Source of the DNA: Cyclobacteriaceae bacterium
Lineage (GTDB): Bacteria > Bacteroidota > Bacteroidia > Cytophagales > Cyclobacteriaceae
Length of the DNA: 64,000 nt
Direction: 5' to 3'
Assembly: GCA_025455015.1 (NCBI GenBank)
Contig: JALONI010000026.1
Coordinates: 1 to 64,000, forward strand
Notes under the pieces: generated by a model
What the model saw: the letters and a program-made list of their open reading frames with translations, nothing else
Told to the model about the DNA's origin: nothing
The model's database searches: none
Part shown: in pieces, positions 8,205 through 16,280 of the stretch
Numbering within the stretch: position 1 is the first letter of the stretch
How the letters are laid out: each line of letters begins with the position of its first letter
Made by a program: the position numbers and the translations under genes

Positions 8205-10136
8205 TCAGGCTTTCATCACGGGTGCCGGTGATAAGGTCACGGGCTCCAGAATAATGCTATCCCAACCCGAGCTGCCTTTTTTCCGCGGTGTTTTCATGGC
8301 CGTCTTCACTTTTTTCAGGAAAGACCAGCAGGTGCTTTGACGCAATTGCAGTTGATCGGCCAAATCCACGGAAGTGATGTCACCTTTTCGGTTGTAAATC
8401 AGAAAAATGGCATAAAAGGCTTTGTCAAGTGGTAACTTACACTTGTGCAGAAGGGTATAGGCGGTGGGCGACTCTTCGTATCGGCAACGCGTACACCGTT
8501 TTGACAAAATGGTTTTTCCATCGCAGAAATGCGTATGCCCACACTTTCGGCAATGGTATCCTTCGCCCCATTTCATGTCGGCCAGAAAACGCAAACATGC
8601 CAAGTGGTCCGGATAGGTCTTGGAGAACTCTTCAAATCCCACCTCTTTTGAGAGCACACGCTCTTCCGTGATTTTCTTGATGTTTTTCTTCAACGCCCAA
8701 TTGTCCAGGTCGAGCAACTGATTCATTTTGTTGATTTGTTCAGCCTGTTGTTTTAGCTTTTCATTGGCTTCCACGATTTCGGCTGCCCGTATCCTTACTT
8801 CGTTTTCGAGCTCTTGGTTGAGCTTATCTTTTAGTAGTTGATTTTCCTGAAGCTGCACCACCAGTTGCTGCTGCGCCCTCTGCCGTGTTTTGAGCTGTGC
8901 CAGCAGCTTCTCCTGGGCCCAAATTTTCAGGCTTTTGGTGTGATTCAGGCGTTCGCCCAGTGCGTACGACAACACCGCCAACTCAATGGCAAAACCAATT
9001 TGCAGACTGAAGAACGGAAGGGCGCTTCCAAAAAACGAAATGCCCAATTTGCGCAAGACCAAAAAAGCAATGCCAATGATGATGAACGAATGAGCCACAA
9101 CAAAGTACCGAGCGGCTTTTTGGCCTTTTCGGGCGATGGATATGCCCAGTAGGTAGATGCTTAAGAACGGAAGGATGTAGAAATGATAGCTGGGCGATTG
9201 AGCGCTGTACCAGGCAAAAAAAAGCAGATAGAGAACCGACAGCCCCATCAGCCACTTGAGCCATTGGTGTGCGCGAGGGAAGTAGTTTTTGAGTTGGATA
9301 AAGTTTACCGAGTAGAAATAAAATGACAGCACCAAAAATGCGGGCGAGTAGTTGGCCACCAACTCGTTCACCATCGGCAGGCGAGGCCACAAATACTCAA
9401 ATCCGAGCATGTCTTCACTGAGGAAAAGAAGCGAACAGTTCAGCACGTACAGCGTGTAAAACAGATACAGCCGTTCGCGCACGAACAGGAAGATGATCAG
9501 GTTTGTGATCAGGGAAATCAGAATCATGCCGTAGAATATCCCCAGCCCATAATACTCATTCTTTGCGTTGGACAGGAAGTCACGCTCGCTTCGGATTTTG
9601 AATAGGAGCGTGGTTTTTGACGTAGAGCGAACGCGCGCCACAACCACGAGACTTTTGTCGCCCGGCTTGAATCGTAGCGGAAACAGGTAGTTTTTGAAGT
9701 GAAAGTCTTTTTGGTCAAAGGGCACATCAGCCCCCACCTCTTCGTCAATAAACGCGGGTGCGCCCCCGCGAAGGACAGCCACGGTCAGGCTGTTCGTGTG
9801 GGGGTCAATGAACTCGAGGTAAATCGGATTGGCCTCCGTAAATGAGGTGGCCATGATCTCAAAAAGCACCCAATAGGTAGAAGTCGGGTTTTCGACATGG
9901 TCGGTCGCTACGCGCAGCGCAGGAATGTGTTTCTCGGGCTGCAGCGTCTCGAACGTCAGCGCTCCGGTTTTGTCTTCCAGCACGACAAAATATTGCGTAG
10001 GCACCAAGTCGTTGTCCGTGTCCGTATACAGGCTGATCGGGGTAGCAGGCAGTTGTTGGGAGGATGCCGAAAACGGAAGCCACCCAACCATCAACAGCAC
10101 ACATATCCCCACGGCCGGTAACGTATTCTTACGCAT
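8205..10136 (-). CDS. 7TM-DISM receptor fused to IS1595-type transposase zinc-ribbon/helix domain
   Basis: Membrane sensor with an unexpected cytoplasmic end. Start 10136 is chosen because it gives a signal peptide (MRKNTLPAVGICVLLMVGWL, ending ASSQQ). Residues about 30-165 look like the extracytoplasmic 7TMR-DISMED2 beta domain; about 170-385 carry seven hydrophobic helices (for example YGLGIFYGMILISLI, LYLFYTLYVLNCSLLFL); about 390-500 are a long coiled coil. Residues 529-643 match the N-terminal zinc ribbon and helices of IS1595-family transposases: CRKC (529/532), CTRC (548/551), then KLPLDKAFYAIFLIYN and VDLADQLQLRQSTCWSFLKK. The protein stops where the transposase DDE domain would begin, so it is not an active transposase. 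Normal outputs for DISM receptors (kinase, cyclase, LytTR) are absent. Role inferred: membrane-tethered DNA or protein binding. Confidence 0.85.
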   Translation of the reverse strand: MRKNTLPAVGICVLLMVGWLPFSASSQQLPATPISLYTDTDNDLVPTQYFVVLEDKTGALTFETLQPEKHIPALRVATDHVENPTSTYWVLFEIMATSFTEANPIYLEFIDPHTNSLTVAVLRGGAPAFIDEEVGADVPFDQKDFHFKNYLFPLRFKPGDKSLVVVARVRSTSKTTLLFKIRSERDFLSNAKNEYYGLGIFYGMILISLITNLIIFLFVRERLYLFYTLYVLNCSLLFLSEDMLGFEYLWPRLPMVNELVANYSPAFLVLSFYFYSVNFIQLKNYFPRAHQWLKWLMGLSVLYLLFFAWYSAQSPSYHFYILPFLSIYLLGISIARKGQKAARYFVVAHSFIIIGIAFLVLRKLGISFFGSALPFFSLQIGFAIELAVLSYALGERLNHTKSLKIWAQEKLLAQLKTRQRAQQQLVVQLQENQLLKDKLNQELENEVRIRAAEIVEANEKLKQQAEQINKMNQLLDLDNWALKKNIKKITEERVLSKEVGFEEFSKTYPDHLACLRFLADMKWGEGYHCRKCGHTHFCDGKTILSKRCTRCRYEESPTAYTLLHKCKLPLDKAFYAIFLIYNRKGDITSVDLADQLQLRQSTCWSFLKKVKTAMKTPRKKGSSGWDSIILEPVTLSPAPVMKA

Positions 10137-10298
10137 GACGCTGAAAGGTAAGCAAAGGCGAAGTAATTTCGGAAACACACCGCCCCCGGTTTGTCAGCGC
10201 CCCAGCACCACAAAAATGGTTGTTACGCCATTCGCGCCACCTTCGAAGCGGGCCATTCCGCGCTGCCCACCCCAATCGCGGTTTTGGCTTTTGGGGCT

Positions 10299-12110
10299 TC
10301 AATTCTTCAACATCCATTTGTTATTCGCACGCTCCACATCGGCCGTCTCTCGCTTCGTATCAATTTCGACCGACACAATGTTGCCGGCATTTTTGCTCCA
10401 GGAAAAGGCATACTCGGTAGCCACCCAAAACCAGGGTTTTAGTTCCGTCACCGGCTTGTCAAATGCTTTGCTTCCCAGTGTCTCGTTGGTGGGGATGTAA
10501 ATCAGATCGGTTGTGCCATCGGCATAGGTCAGCGTCACCTCCACGGGCATGGGAAATTCACCTTTGCGTTCCAGCGTAATGGCCATCTCGTTGCCTGTAA
10601 CGACCGATTTCACGGCATAGTCCACGTGTTTGGTGGAGCCGATCAGGTAATTGGCATGCCATTTCAACTGGAGGCCTGCAACGCTTTCCATCACGCGCAC
10701 AAAGTCATTCGGTTCCGGGTGTCTGAATTTCCATTGTTCATAGTAACGCTTTATGCCCTTCCAAAAAAGCCGCTCGCCCATGATGTACCTCACGTGCGTG
10801 AGCATGATGGAACCTTTGGTGTACGATGATACCGTATAGGCGGCATTGGTCGAAAAGATGTCGCTGTGTTGTGTGGCGGGCTCATCCGTGCCTGATTTGA
10901 TGAATTTCTCAAAACCGTCCAGCGTGGATGCCTGCGGGTTGGTGAGCTTGCGGTCAAACACGTGGTTTCCGGCTTCGGCTGTGGCAAAGGTGGTAAAGCC
11001 TTCGTCCATCCAGGCATACAAAGCTTCATTGCTGGCCAGCACCATCTGAAACCAACTGTGCGCCACTTCGTGAATCATGGTGCCGGCCGTGCCTTGAAAT
11101 CCCACTTCACCCAGGATGAGGGTGCACATGGGGTACTCCATGCCGCCATCGCCTCCTTGAATCACCGAATAGGTGCTGTAGGGATACTTGCCAAAACGGT
11201 CGTCCATAAACTGAAATAGTTTGACGCCCACCGGAAGCAGGTCAGGCCAATGTTTTGTTTTTTCGCCCGGCTGATAAAAGAAATGCAACTCGGGCCCGTT
11301 GGGTACTTGCACACGCTCGTGCTTGTATTGCGGGTCGGCTGCCCAGGCAAAGTCAATGACATTGGGTGCGCTAAAGTGCCATGTTAGGTTGCCCTTAGGG
11401 CGGGTGACGGTGGTTCCTGGTGGCTCATAACCGTGGCCCACCTCTGCGGCATTTTGCAACACGCCTGTGCCGGCCACCACGTAGTCGCTTGGCAATTCCA
11501 GTGTCACTTCGTAGTTGCCCCACACACCATGAAACTCCCGCGCCACATACTGATACGGATGCCACCCTTGGTGGTCGTACTCGGCAATTTTGGGATACCA
11601 CTGTGTCATGGAGTAGGCGATGCCTTCGCGGTTGTCGCGGCCCGACCGCCTGATTTGGATGGGCACCTGGCTTTCAAACACCACTTCCAGCACGGTGGAC
11701 ATTTGGGGAAGGAGGGGCGCAGGCAAGTGTACTTCCAAAATGGTGCCCGTAAGTTGCGTCTTGGTTTCTTTTCCATCTTGCGTAAGCGACCGGATCTTTT
11801 GGTAGCCTATTTCGCCCTCGGTCAGCCTGCTGATGCGGTCCTGAACCCTGCGGTCGGGATCGGGTAACGAGCGCGACCTTACATCCATCATGCTGCCGGG
11901 CTGAAAGGCATTCCAATACAGGTGAAAAAAGAGCTTGGTGAGCGTATCAGGCGAATTGTTTACGTAACGGATCCGTTCTTGCCCTTGGATGAGGTGCTTT
12001 TTGGTATCTAACGAGGCGTTGATCGTGTAATCGGCCTGCTGTTGCCAACGCGGCTGCCCGTAGGCCAGCACCGGGCTGCAGAAAAGAAAAAATAAGAGGG
12101 CTTTTTTCAT
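10299..12110 (-). CDS. Secreted M1-family (gluzincin) aminopeptidase
   Basis: Zinc metallopeptidase predicted to trim peptides in the periplasm or outside the cell. Start 12110 (rather than an upstream ATG) gives a signal peptide MKKALLFFLFCSPVLAYGQ. An N-terminal beta-saddle domain covers about residues 35-290. The catalytic domain carries GGMEYP (about 322), HEVAH-W (about 347) and the downstream zinc-ligand Glu in WMDEGFTTF (about 370), so the active site is complete. At 603 residues it lacks the long C-terminal helical domain of PepN, as in many Bacteroidota M1 proteins. It lies in the minus-strand run between the outer-membrane protein and the 7TM receptor, with 162 bp before the latter. 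Confidence 0.85.
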   Translation of the reverse strand: MKKALLFFLFCSPVLAYGQPRWQQQADYTINASLDTKKHLIQGQERIRYVNNSPDTLTKLFFHLYWNAFQPGSMMDVRSRSLPDPDRRVQDRISRLTEGEIGYQKIRSLTQDGKETKTQLTGTILEVHLPAPLLPQMSTVLEVVFESQVPIQIRRSGRDNREGIAYSMTQWYPKIAEYDHQGWHPYQYVAREFHGVWGNYEVTLELPSDYVVAGTGVLQNAAEVGHGYEPPGTTVTRPKGNLTWHFSAPNVIDFAWAADPQYKHERVQVPNGPELHFFYQPGEKTKHWPDLLPVGVKLFQFMDDRFGKYPYSTYSVIQGGDGGMEYPMCTLILGEVGFQGTAGTMIHEVAHSWFQMVLASNEALYAWMDEGFTTFATAEAGNHVFDRKLTNPQASTLDGFEKFIKSGTDEPATQHSDIFSTNAAYTVSSYTKGSIMLTHVRYIMGERLFWKGIKRYYEQWKFRHPEPNDFVRVMESVAGLQLKWHANYLIGSTKHVDYAVKSVVTGNEMAITLERKGEFPMPVEVTLTYADGTTDLIYIPTNETLGSKAFDKPVTELKPWFWVATEYAFSWSKNAGNIVSVEIDTKRETADVERANNKWMLKN

Positions 12111-12164
12111 GCGATTGAGATGATGCCCCAAGGTATCAAAACGGGCATACGCACCCAACCGTTT

Positions 12165-13100
12165 TTATTTCAAGTTGAAGGTCTTGGAAAGGCCGAGGGA
12201 GAAAAAGCCCGTGGGGTCGGTTTCGATGGGGGTTACCACTTTGCGCGGCAATACCAGCGAGTAGCTGGCGATCACGTTCCAGCTTTTTTTGGTCAGCGAA
12301 AGGGGGAAGACAAAATTATGGCTCATGATGCCAAAGCCGGTGATTGGATACTCGGTGGGCAGCCTGCGTATCACCCGCCTGAGCCGTTCCATACCGCTGG
12401 TGACCACCTCGTATTCATCATTGCCCAAAATGAGGGTATAGCCCGGGTTAAAGGCTATGCGATCCAGCCCCCACCATGTTTCCTTTCGGAGGTTGAGCAC
12501 AAACCCCGGCATCAGGCGATGCCCTGTGTCGCGACCAAACAGAAAAGAGTAATCCAGGCGAAGGCTGGCGTATTTGAAGTCCAGAAAATTGGAAACGCTG
12601 ACATTGTCAGTAAACGGAATGTCGGTTTCAGGTCCCCGGTAGGTGTAGAAGAAATGGCTGTACTCCACCATGCTCATCAGCCTTTTGCTCCAGGGCTGTA
12701 AGTAACCCACGGAGGCCACCGTGAGGTAGTGCTTGGGGGCAAACTCCGGGCTCCAATAGCCGGACACATCAAGATAGGCACCCGACCGGTGGTAGTAGCT
12801 GGCTCCGTAGGTCACGCCAAACTGGTCAAAGCCCAGCGCGCGGGCTTGCGAGGTGAGATTGCTGCTATAGCCTGCCCGCAACAGAAGTTGCGATGGCAAA
12901 CGGGCCCCCGACAACTGGACCAGGCTGTCGATCAGCGACAGGATGTTGGTGCGCTCACCGGAGTTTAACAACGAGTCGAGCTCTGCCAAGTCCTTGTCAT
13001 GCTTGAGCAGGTAGGCCAGCGAGTCGGGGTTGATTTTCTGCGCGCTGCCATACGCGAACCCGAGGCAAAACAGGGAGCAGAGTAGGGTGGAGGGTCGCAC
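12165..13100 (-). CDS. Predicted outer-membrane beta-barrel protein
   Basis: I do not recognise the family. A signal peptide (MRPSTLLCSLFCLGFAYGSAQ) is followed by a short helical, acidic segment (residues about 22-70) and then alternating amphipathic strands rich in Tyr/Phe/Trp (SYYHRSGAYLDVSGYWSPEF, LRLDYSFLFG), ending in aromatic-hydrophobic GLSKTFNLK as in porin-like barrels. It sits 25 bp downstream of the Spy-like gene and 54 bp upstream of the M1 peptidase, so it is probably co-transcribed with the sigma-factor cluster. Confidence 0.55.
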   Translation of the reverse strand: MRPSTLLCSLFCLGFAYGSAQKINPDSLAYLLKHDKDLAELDSLLNSGERTNILSLIDSLVQLSGARLPSQLLLRAGYSSNLTSQARALGFDQFGVTYGASYYHRSGAYLDVSGYWSPEFAPKHYLTVASVGYLQPWSKRLMSMVEYSHFFYTYRGPETDIPFTDNVSVSNFLDFKYASLRLDYSFLFGRDTGHRLMPGFVLNLRKETWWGLDRIAFNPGYTLILGNDEYEVVTSGMERLRRVIRRLPTEYPITGFGIMSHNFVFPLSLTKKSWNVIASYSLVLPRKVVTPIETDPTGFFSLGLSKTFNLK

Positions 13101-13125
13101 GGGGGCCGCGATTAGATCAAGCCCC

Positions 13126-13662
13126 TCAGTTGCGCTGCCGCAGCCGTTGGCGTTGCTGCACGTTTTCTCTGCGCTGCTGCATTAACCTGCGCTGCTGGAT
13201 CTGGTTTAAAATAAGTTTGTTGAAATCGCCTTCGGCTTTCCGCAAGGCCAGCATTTGTTGGGCCGAGATAACTTTTAAGATGCGATCTGAGTAGTCTCGT
13301 TCCAAGTCCAGTTCTTGCTGTTTTACGCGCAGCCCCAAATCAAGTACTCGTTTCTGTTGGTCCGGGTCGGGATTGGCAGCGTCCAGCCCTTTGCGCGCAT
13401 CGATCAACTGCTGGCGTACTTCGCGTCTTTTCTCCGCATACTCGCGGTACACCGGCCAAAATTTTTCAGCCTGCGCGGGTGTGAGGCCGAGTTTATCGGT
13501 GATGTAGGCAATACGCAAGTTCTGGATCTTCTCTTGCGCTCTCGGGTCTTGCGGCACTTCGTCCAGGGCACCCTCGTCTTGGGCCTGCGCCCCGGGCGCA
13601 GCGGCCAGCAGGAGCCACGCGCAGGCCAGTACCGGAATCCATTGTTTCATCATTTTTTTCAT
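13126..13662 (-). CDS. Spy/CpxP-like periplasmic protein (putative sensor of ECF-type sigma factor)
   Basis: Small periplasmic helical protein. Signal peptide MKKMMKQWIPVLACAWLLLA ending AQAQ; then residues about 40-178 are almost wholly charged helices. The segment LTPAQAEKFWPVYREYAEKR resembles the repeated LTxxQ motif of Spy/CpxP/ZraP chaperones and of Bacteroidota proteins annotated as sensors of ECF sigma factors. The C-terminus is Gln/Arg-rich (RRLMQQRRENVQQRQRLRQ). It follows the sigma and anti-sigma genes by 36 bp, which supports a stress-sensing or chaperone role, but that is inference. Confidence 0.65.
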   Translation of the reverse strand: MKKMMKQWIPVLACAWLLLAAAPGAQAQDEGALDEVPQDPRAQEKIQNLRIAYITDKLGLTPAQAEKFWPVYREYAEKRREVRQQLIDARKGLDAANPDPDQQKRVLDLGLRVKQQELDLERDYSDRILKVISAQQMLALRKAEGDFNKLILNQIQQRRLMQQRRENVQQRQRLRQRN

Positions 13663-13698
13663 TTTTTTCGTTGCTATTTTTGCCTGTACTCGGCACCG

Positions 13699-14112
13699 TT
13701 ACGGAAGTTCATCGCCATCCCAAAACTCATCCTCGGGCGCGGAGGTGCTCAAAATATCCTCGTACACAACCTCTTCCAATTCATCGGAGTCTACCTCGGT
13801 CCAACTAATTGCGTCCACAAGTTCCTCGGCTTCCATGTCAGCCTCTTCCAGGTAGGCTACCAAGTCGGTGGTTTCTATTTTTCCCAATTGATCCTCCACG
13901 CTGCCTTGCGGGCCGCCCCACCACCAAATACTTGCCACTACGGCTACCACGCCTGCTACACCCAACGCATACCGCAGCACCGGCAGCCCCCAGGCGGGGG
14001 CCAGGTCAGTCGTGCTACCGGAGGTGCGGGCTTGTATCATGCCCGGCAGCTTTTCGAAGTAGCCATCGGGCACGTCAAAAATATTCTTCTTGGGTACGTC
14101 TTCCAGTTTCAT
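13699..14112 (-). CDS. Single-pass membrane protein, likely anti-sigma partner of the adjacent ECF factor
   Basis: Start 14112 opens MKLEDVPKKNIFDVPDGYFEKL, a pattern common in small Bacteroidota proteins encoded beside ECF sigma genes. One transmembrane helix (ALGVAGVVAVVASIWWW) follows a cytosolic N-terminal half, and the remaining periplasmic part is very acidic (YLEEADMEAEELVDAI). No zinc-binding HxxxCxxC anti-sigma motif is present. Located 34 bp after the sigma gene and before the Spy-like gene; the anti-sigma role rests on topology and position. Confidence 0.6.
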   Translation of the reverse strand: MKLEDVPKKNIFDVPDGYFEKLPGMIQARTSGSTTDLAPAWGLPVLRYALGVAGVVAVVASIWWWGGPQGSVEDQLGKIETTDLVAYLEEADMEAEELVDAISWTEVDSDELEEVVYEDILSTSAPEDEFWDGDELP

Positions 14113-14146
14113 GGCTATTCGACTTTTTTGCTGGTGCAAGGTTTAA

Positions 14147-14716
14147 CTAGTGGCTCAGATATTCCTCTATTTTCTTCACCGCATGGTGATAGCTGGCTTT
14201 GAGGGCACCCACGCTGGTGTTGGTCACTTCTGACATGTCTTCGTAGCTCATTTCTTCAAAGTACTTCATGTTGAACACAAGTCTCTGTTTGTCAGGAAGT
14301 TTAAGAATTGCTTTTTGCAGCTTTTTCTGGATTTCATCCCCGGACAGATCGGGGGCGGTATCGATTTTTCGGCTCAAGAGGTTGCTCACGTCTTCAATGG
14401 GCAGAAAAAAGCGCCTTCGCTTCTTATTCAGAAACGTGAGGCATTCATTGGTGGCAATGCGGAAAATCCAGGTGTACAATTGGGCGTCTTCGCGAAAGGT
14501 GCCAATGTATTTGTGCACTTTGATGAATACCTCTTGGGTGAGGTCGTTGGCATCGTCATGGTCGATCACCATTTTTCGCACCAGCCAGTACACGCGCTGT
14601 TGGTAGGCACGCACCAACAGGTTAAATCCATAGCTGGAGGTCTCCGGATTTCGGATTTTGGCGAGTAGGTCTTTGTCTTCCAAGGGGGCGAAGCTGGGGC
14701 TTAGACGGCCAGCCAC
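14147..14716 (-). CDS. ECF-type RNA polymerase sigma factor
   Basis: Directs RNA polymerase to a stress or envelope regulon. Region 2 is visible at residues about 28-100 (VYWLVRKMVIDHDDANDLTQ, EVFIKVHKYIGTFRE, TWIFRIATNECL), and region 4 at about 130-185 (LPDKQRLVFNMKYFEEMSYE, then a helix-turn-helix GALKASYHHAVKKIEEYL). The first codon is GTG (14714-14716); an in-frame ATG alternative is not seen nearby. It heads a same-strand run with a putative anti-sigma, Spy-like protein, barrel protein and M1 peptidase. Confidence 0.88.
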   Translation of the reverse strand: MAGRLSPSFAPLEDKDLLAKIRNPETSSYGFNLLVRAYQQRVYWLVRKMVIDHDDANDLTQEVFIKVHKYIGTFREDAQLYTWIFRIATNECLTFLNKKRRRFFLPIEDVSNLLSRKIDTAPDLSGDEIQKKLQKAILKLPDKQRLVFNMKYFEEMSYEDMSEVTNTSVGALKASYHHAVKKIEEYLSH

Positions 14717-14765
14717 GAATAAAGTTTAATCCGCGCACGATGCCAAACGGAATTTAATTGGATGG

Positions 14766-14798
14766 CTGATGGCCCATCAGGGGTGGAGGGGACCCCTG
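14766..14798. repeat. Two overlapping inverted repeats between the aminotransferase and sigma genes
   Basis: CTGATGG-C-CCATCAG (14766-14780) and CAGGGGT-7 nt-ACCCCTG (14778-14798) share three bases, so only one stem can form fully at a time. They lie in the 119-bp gap that is both the 3' flank of the class V aminotransferase gene and the leader of the sigma gene. No T-run follows either stem on the minus strand. Candidate terminator or operator; function unproven. Confidence 0.4.
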
Positions 14799-14835
14799 AG
14801 GGGTGAAGCTGCGGAGGAGGCCGGAGGTTTGTGCG

Positions 14836-15930
14836 CTACCGGCGATGGCTTTCCGCCCATGCGCCAATGGCATCCGCCAGGCACTCATACTGTTCTTTAG
14901 AATGCGTGGGGAAATTGGCAAACCGGAGGTGGCTTTTTTTGTAGGCCCCGTAGCCCTCGCCCGGCTCAAACCCCCGCTCCAACAAGAACGTGCTGATGTC
15001 TGCCTGTCGTTCGCCCGCGTCCGCTACCAGGACGGTACTGGATCGCCACTCCGGATCAGCCACAAACGGCTTGAGTGCCCCGCTTTTTTCCAATGCCTGA
15101 TACAACACCGCGGCTTTGTACTCGGTCTCTTTGCGTATGGCGTGTATGCCCTTTTGCAACATGTCTTCAATGACCTTTCCCAAAAGATAAATCGCCAACA
15201 CATTGGGTGTGGAGGGCGTCTGATTTTTCTCGGCATAACTCCACAAAGCCGGCAGGGCGTGATATGTGCCGATGAATTTTCCGTGCTCTTGCAGCATCAG
15301 CGATTTTTCCACACACCGTGAGTTGAACATCCATACGCCCAGGCCTGCCGGCAAGCCAAATCCTTTTTGCACGGAAAAAAACACAGAATCGACCTGACGA
15401 TAGTCGAAGTTGGGATAGGGAAGCGAAGACACCGCATCCACGATGATCAGCGCGGTGGGGTTTTTGGCGCGAACGTCATGCAAAGCCGCCAACGGCATGG
15501 CTACACCGGTGCTTGTTTCGTTGTGTGTCAGAGCGATCAGCTCCGTTTCTTCCGGCAGCGCCAACGTGGTTTTGAAGCCCGAGCCGTCCTGCACGGTGGT
15601 GTGTGTGGCCCGTTTGCCGCTCAGCTTCGCAATCTCAAAGTAGCGTTTCGAAAAAGCTCCGTTGATGTAGTGGTGGCTCGTTTCGGCTGCAAGGCTTTGA
15701 ATGGAGCGCTCCCATATCTCGGTGGCGGACGAAGTAAAGGCAATGGTATAATCTGACGGCACGTTCAGCAACGCGCGCAACCCGTCAACCACGGCCCGGT
15801 AGTATCCCTCAAACAGGCGCGATCGGTGCGAGAGCGAGGGAACCCCCTCGCGGAAGGCAGCCTTGACATGGCCTTCCACCGTAAAATACAACTCAGAGGG
15901 CCCCGGGGCCAGGCATATTTTCTTTTTCAT
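14836..15930 (-). CDS. Class V (SerC/AGXT-like) PLP-dependent aminotransferase
   Basis: Fold-type I aminotransferase. The start KKKICLAPGPSELY matches the 'PGP' opening of SerC/alanine-glyoxylate transaminases. The cofactor motif IIVDAVSSLP (Asp binding the pyridinium) precedes SVQKGFGLPAG, where the Lys is the expected Schiff-base residue, and the C-terminal small domain includes EGYGAYKKSHLRFANFPTHS. Length 364 is usual. Phosphoserine aminotransferase in serine synthesis is the likeliest role, but no serA is in view, so the substrate stays open. A TAnnTTTG box sits 20 nt upstream of the start. Confidence 0.75.
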   Translation of the reverse strand: MKKKICLAPGPSELYFTVEGHVKAAFREGVPSLSHRSRLFEGYYRAVVDGLRALLNVPSDYTIAFTSSATEIWERSIQSLAAETSHHYINGAFSKRYFEIAKLSGKRATHTTVQDGSGFKTTLALPEETELIALTHNETSTGVAMPLAALHDVRAKNPTALIIVDAVSSLPYPNFDYRQVDSVFFSVQKGFGLPAGLGVWMFNSRCVEKSLMLQEHGKFIGTYHALPALWSYAEKNQTPSTPNVLAIYLLGKVIEDMLQKGIHAIRKETEYKAAVLYQALEKSGALKPFVADPEWRSSTVLVADAGERQADISTFLLERGFEPGEGYGAYKKSHLRFANFPTHSKEQYECLADAIGAWAESHRR

Positions 15931-16280
15931 CAGGTAATAAACCGCGCGGCAAAACTACGGGTTTCGTGCACGCGATAGGTAAAAAAAACTTTTTTATCAA
16001 TAGTTTTCGATAGCACGGTTTTGCGTAACTCGCATCTAATTCCCACTCGGGTTTGGGACACGTTTGCTGAACCTAACAATTAATACAATGCCGAGTGAAG
16101 CTTTTGGTCAAAATCAGGCCTCATCTCGCCTCAGGCGAGACCTCGCCCAAAAAGCAGGTTAACAGAAGAAGGTTGCGACCACGGGCAGCTCAAAACTTGT
16201 CTTTTTCTGGGGTTCAGAAACACCTCACCAAACCCAGTGGGATTTTTTTTGCCTTCGTTGTTTGCCGCGAAAGGCACCTC
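15931..16280. other. 350-bp intergenic region with a perfect palindrome
   Basis: Lies between the end of the DUF2279 gene and the class V aminotransferase start, both minus strand. It holds the promoter box at 15950-15957, a T/A-rich tract near 15982-16000, a perfect 8-bp-arm palindrome at 16124-16140 (TCTCGCCT-C-AGGCGAGA), and a plus-strand CCCAGTGGG followed by eight T near 16230-16250. A 70-codon plus-strand ORF (16095-16307) has no protein-like features. No tRNA fold is seen. Confidence 0.4.
15950..15957 (-). promoter_or_regulatory. -7 promoter box of the class V aminotransferase gene
   Basis: Minus-strand TAGTTTTG fits the Bacteroidota -7 consensus TAnnTTTG exactly. The region 20 nt further upstream is T-rich (TTTTTTTTACC) but not a clean TTTG. 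The leader to the ATG at 15930 would be about 15 nt. Confidence 0.45.

Noticed and set aside
8205-8700. Reading the zinc-ribbon region as an IS1595 insertion sequence
   Set aside because: No DDE catalytic domain, no terminal inverted repeats or target duplication seen, and the ribbon is in frame with the receptor.
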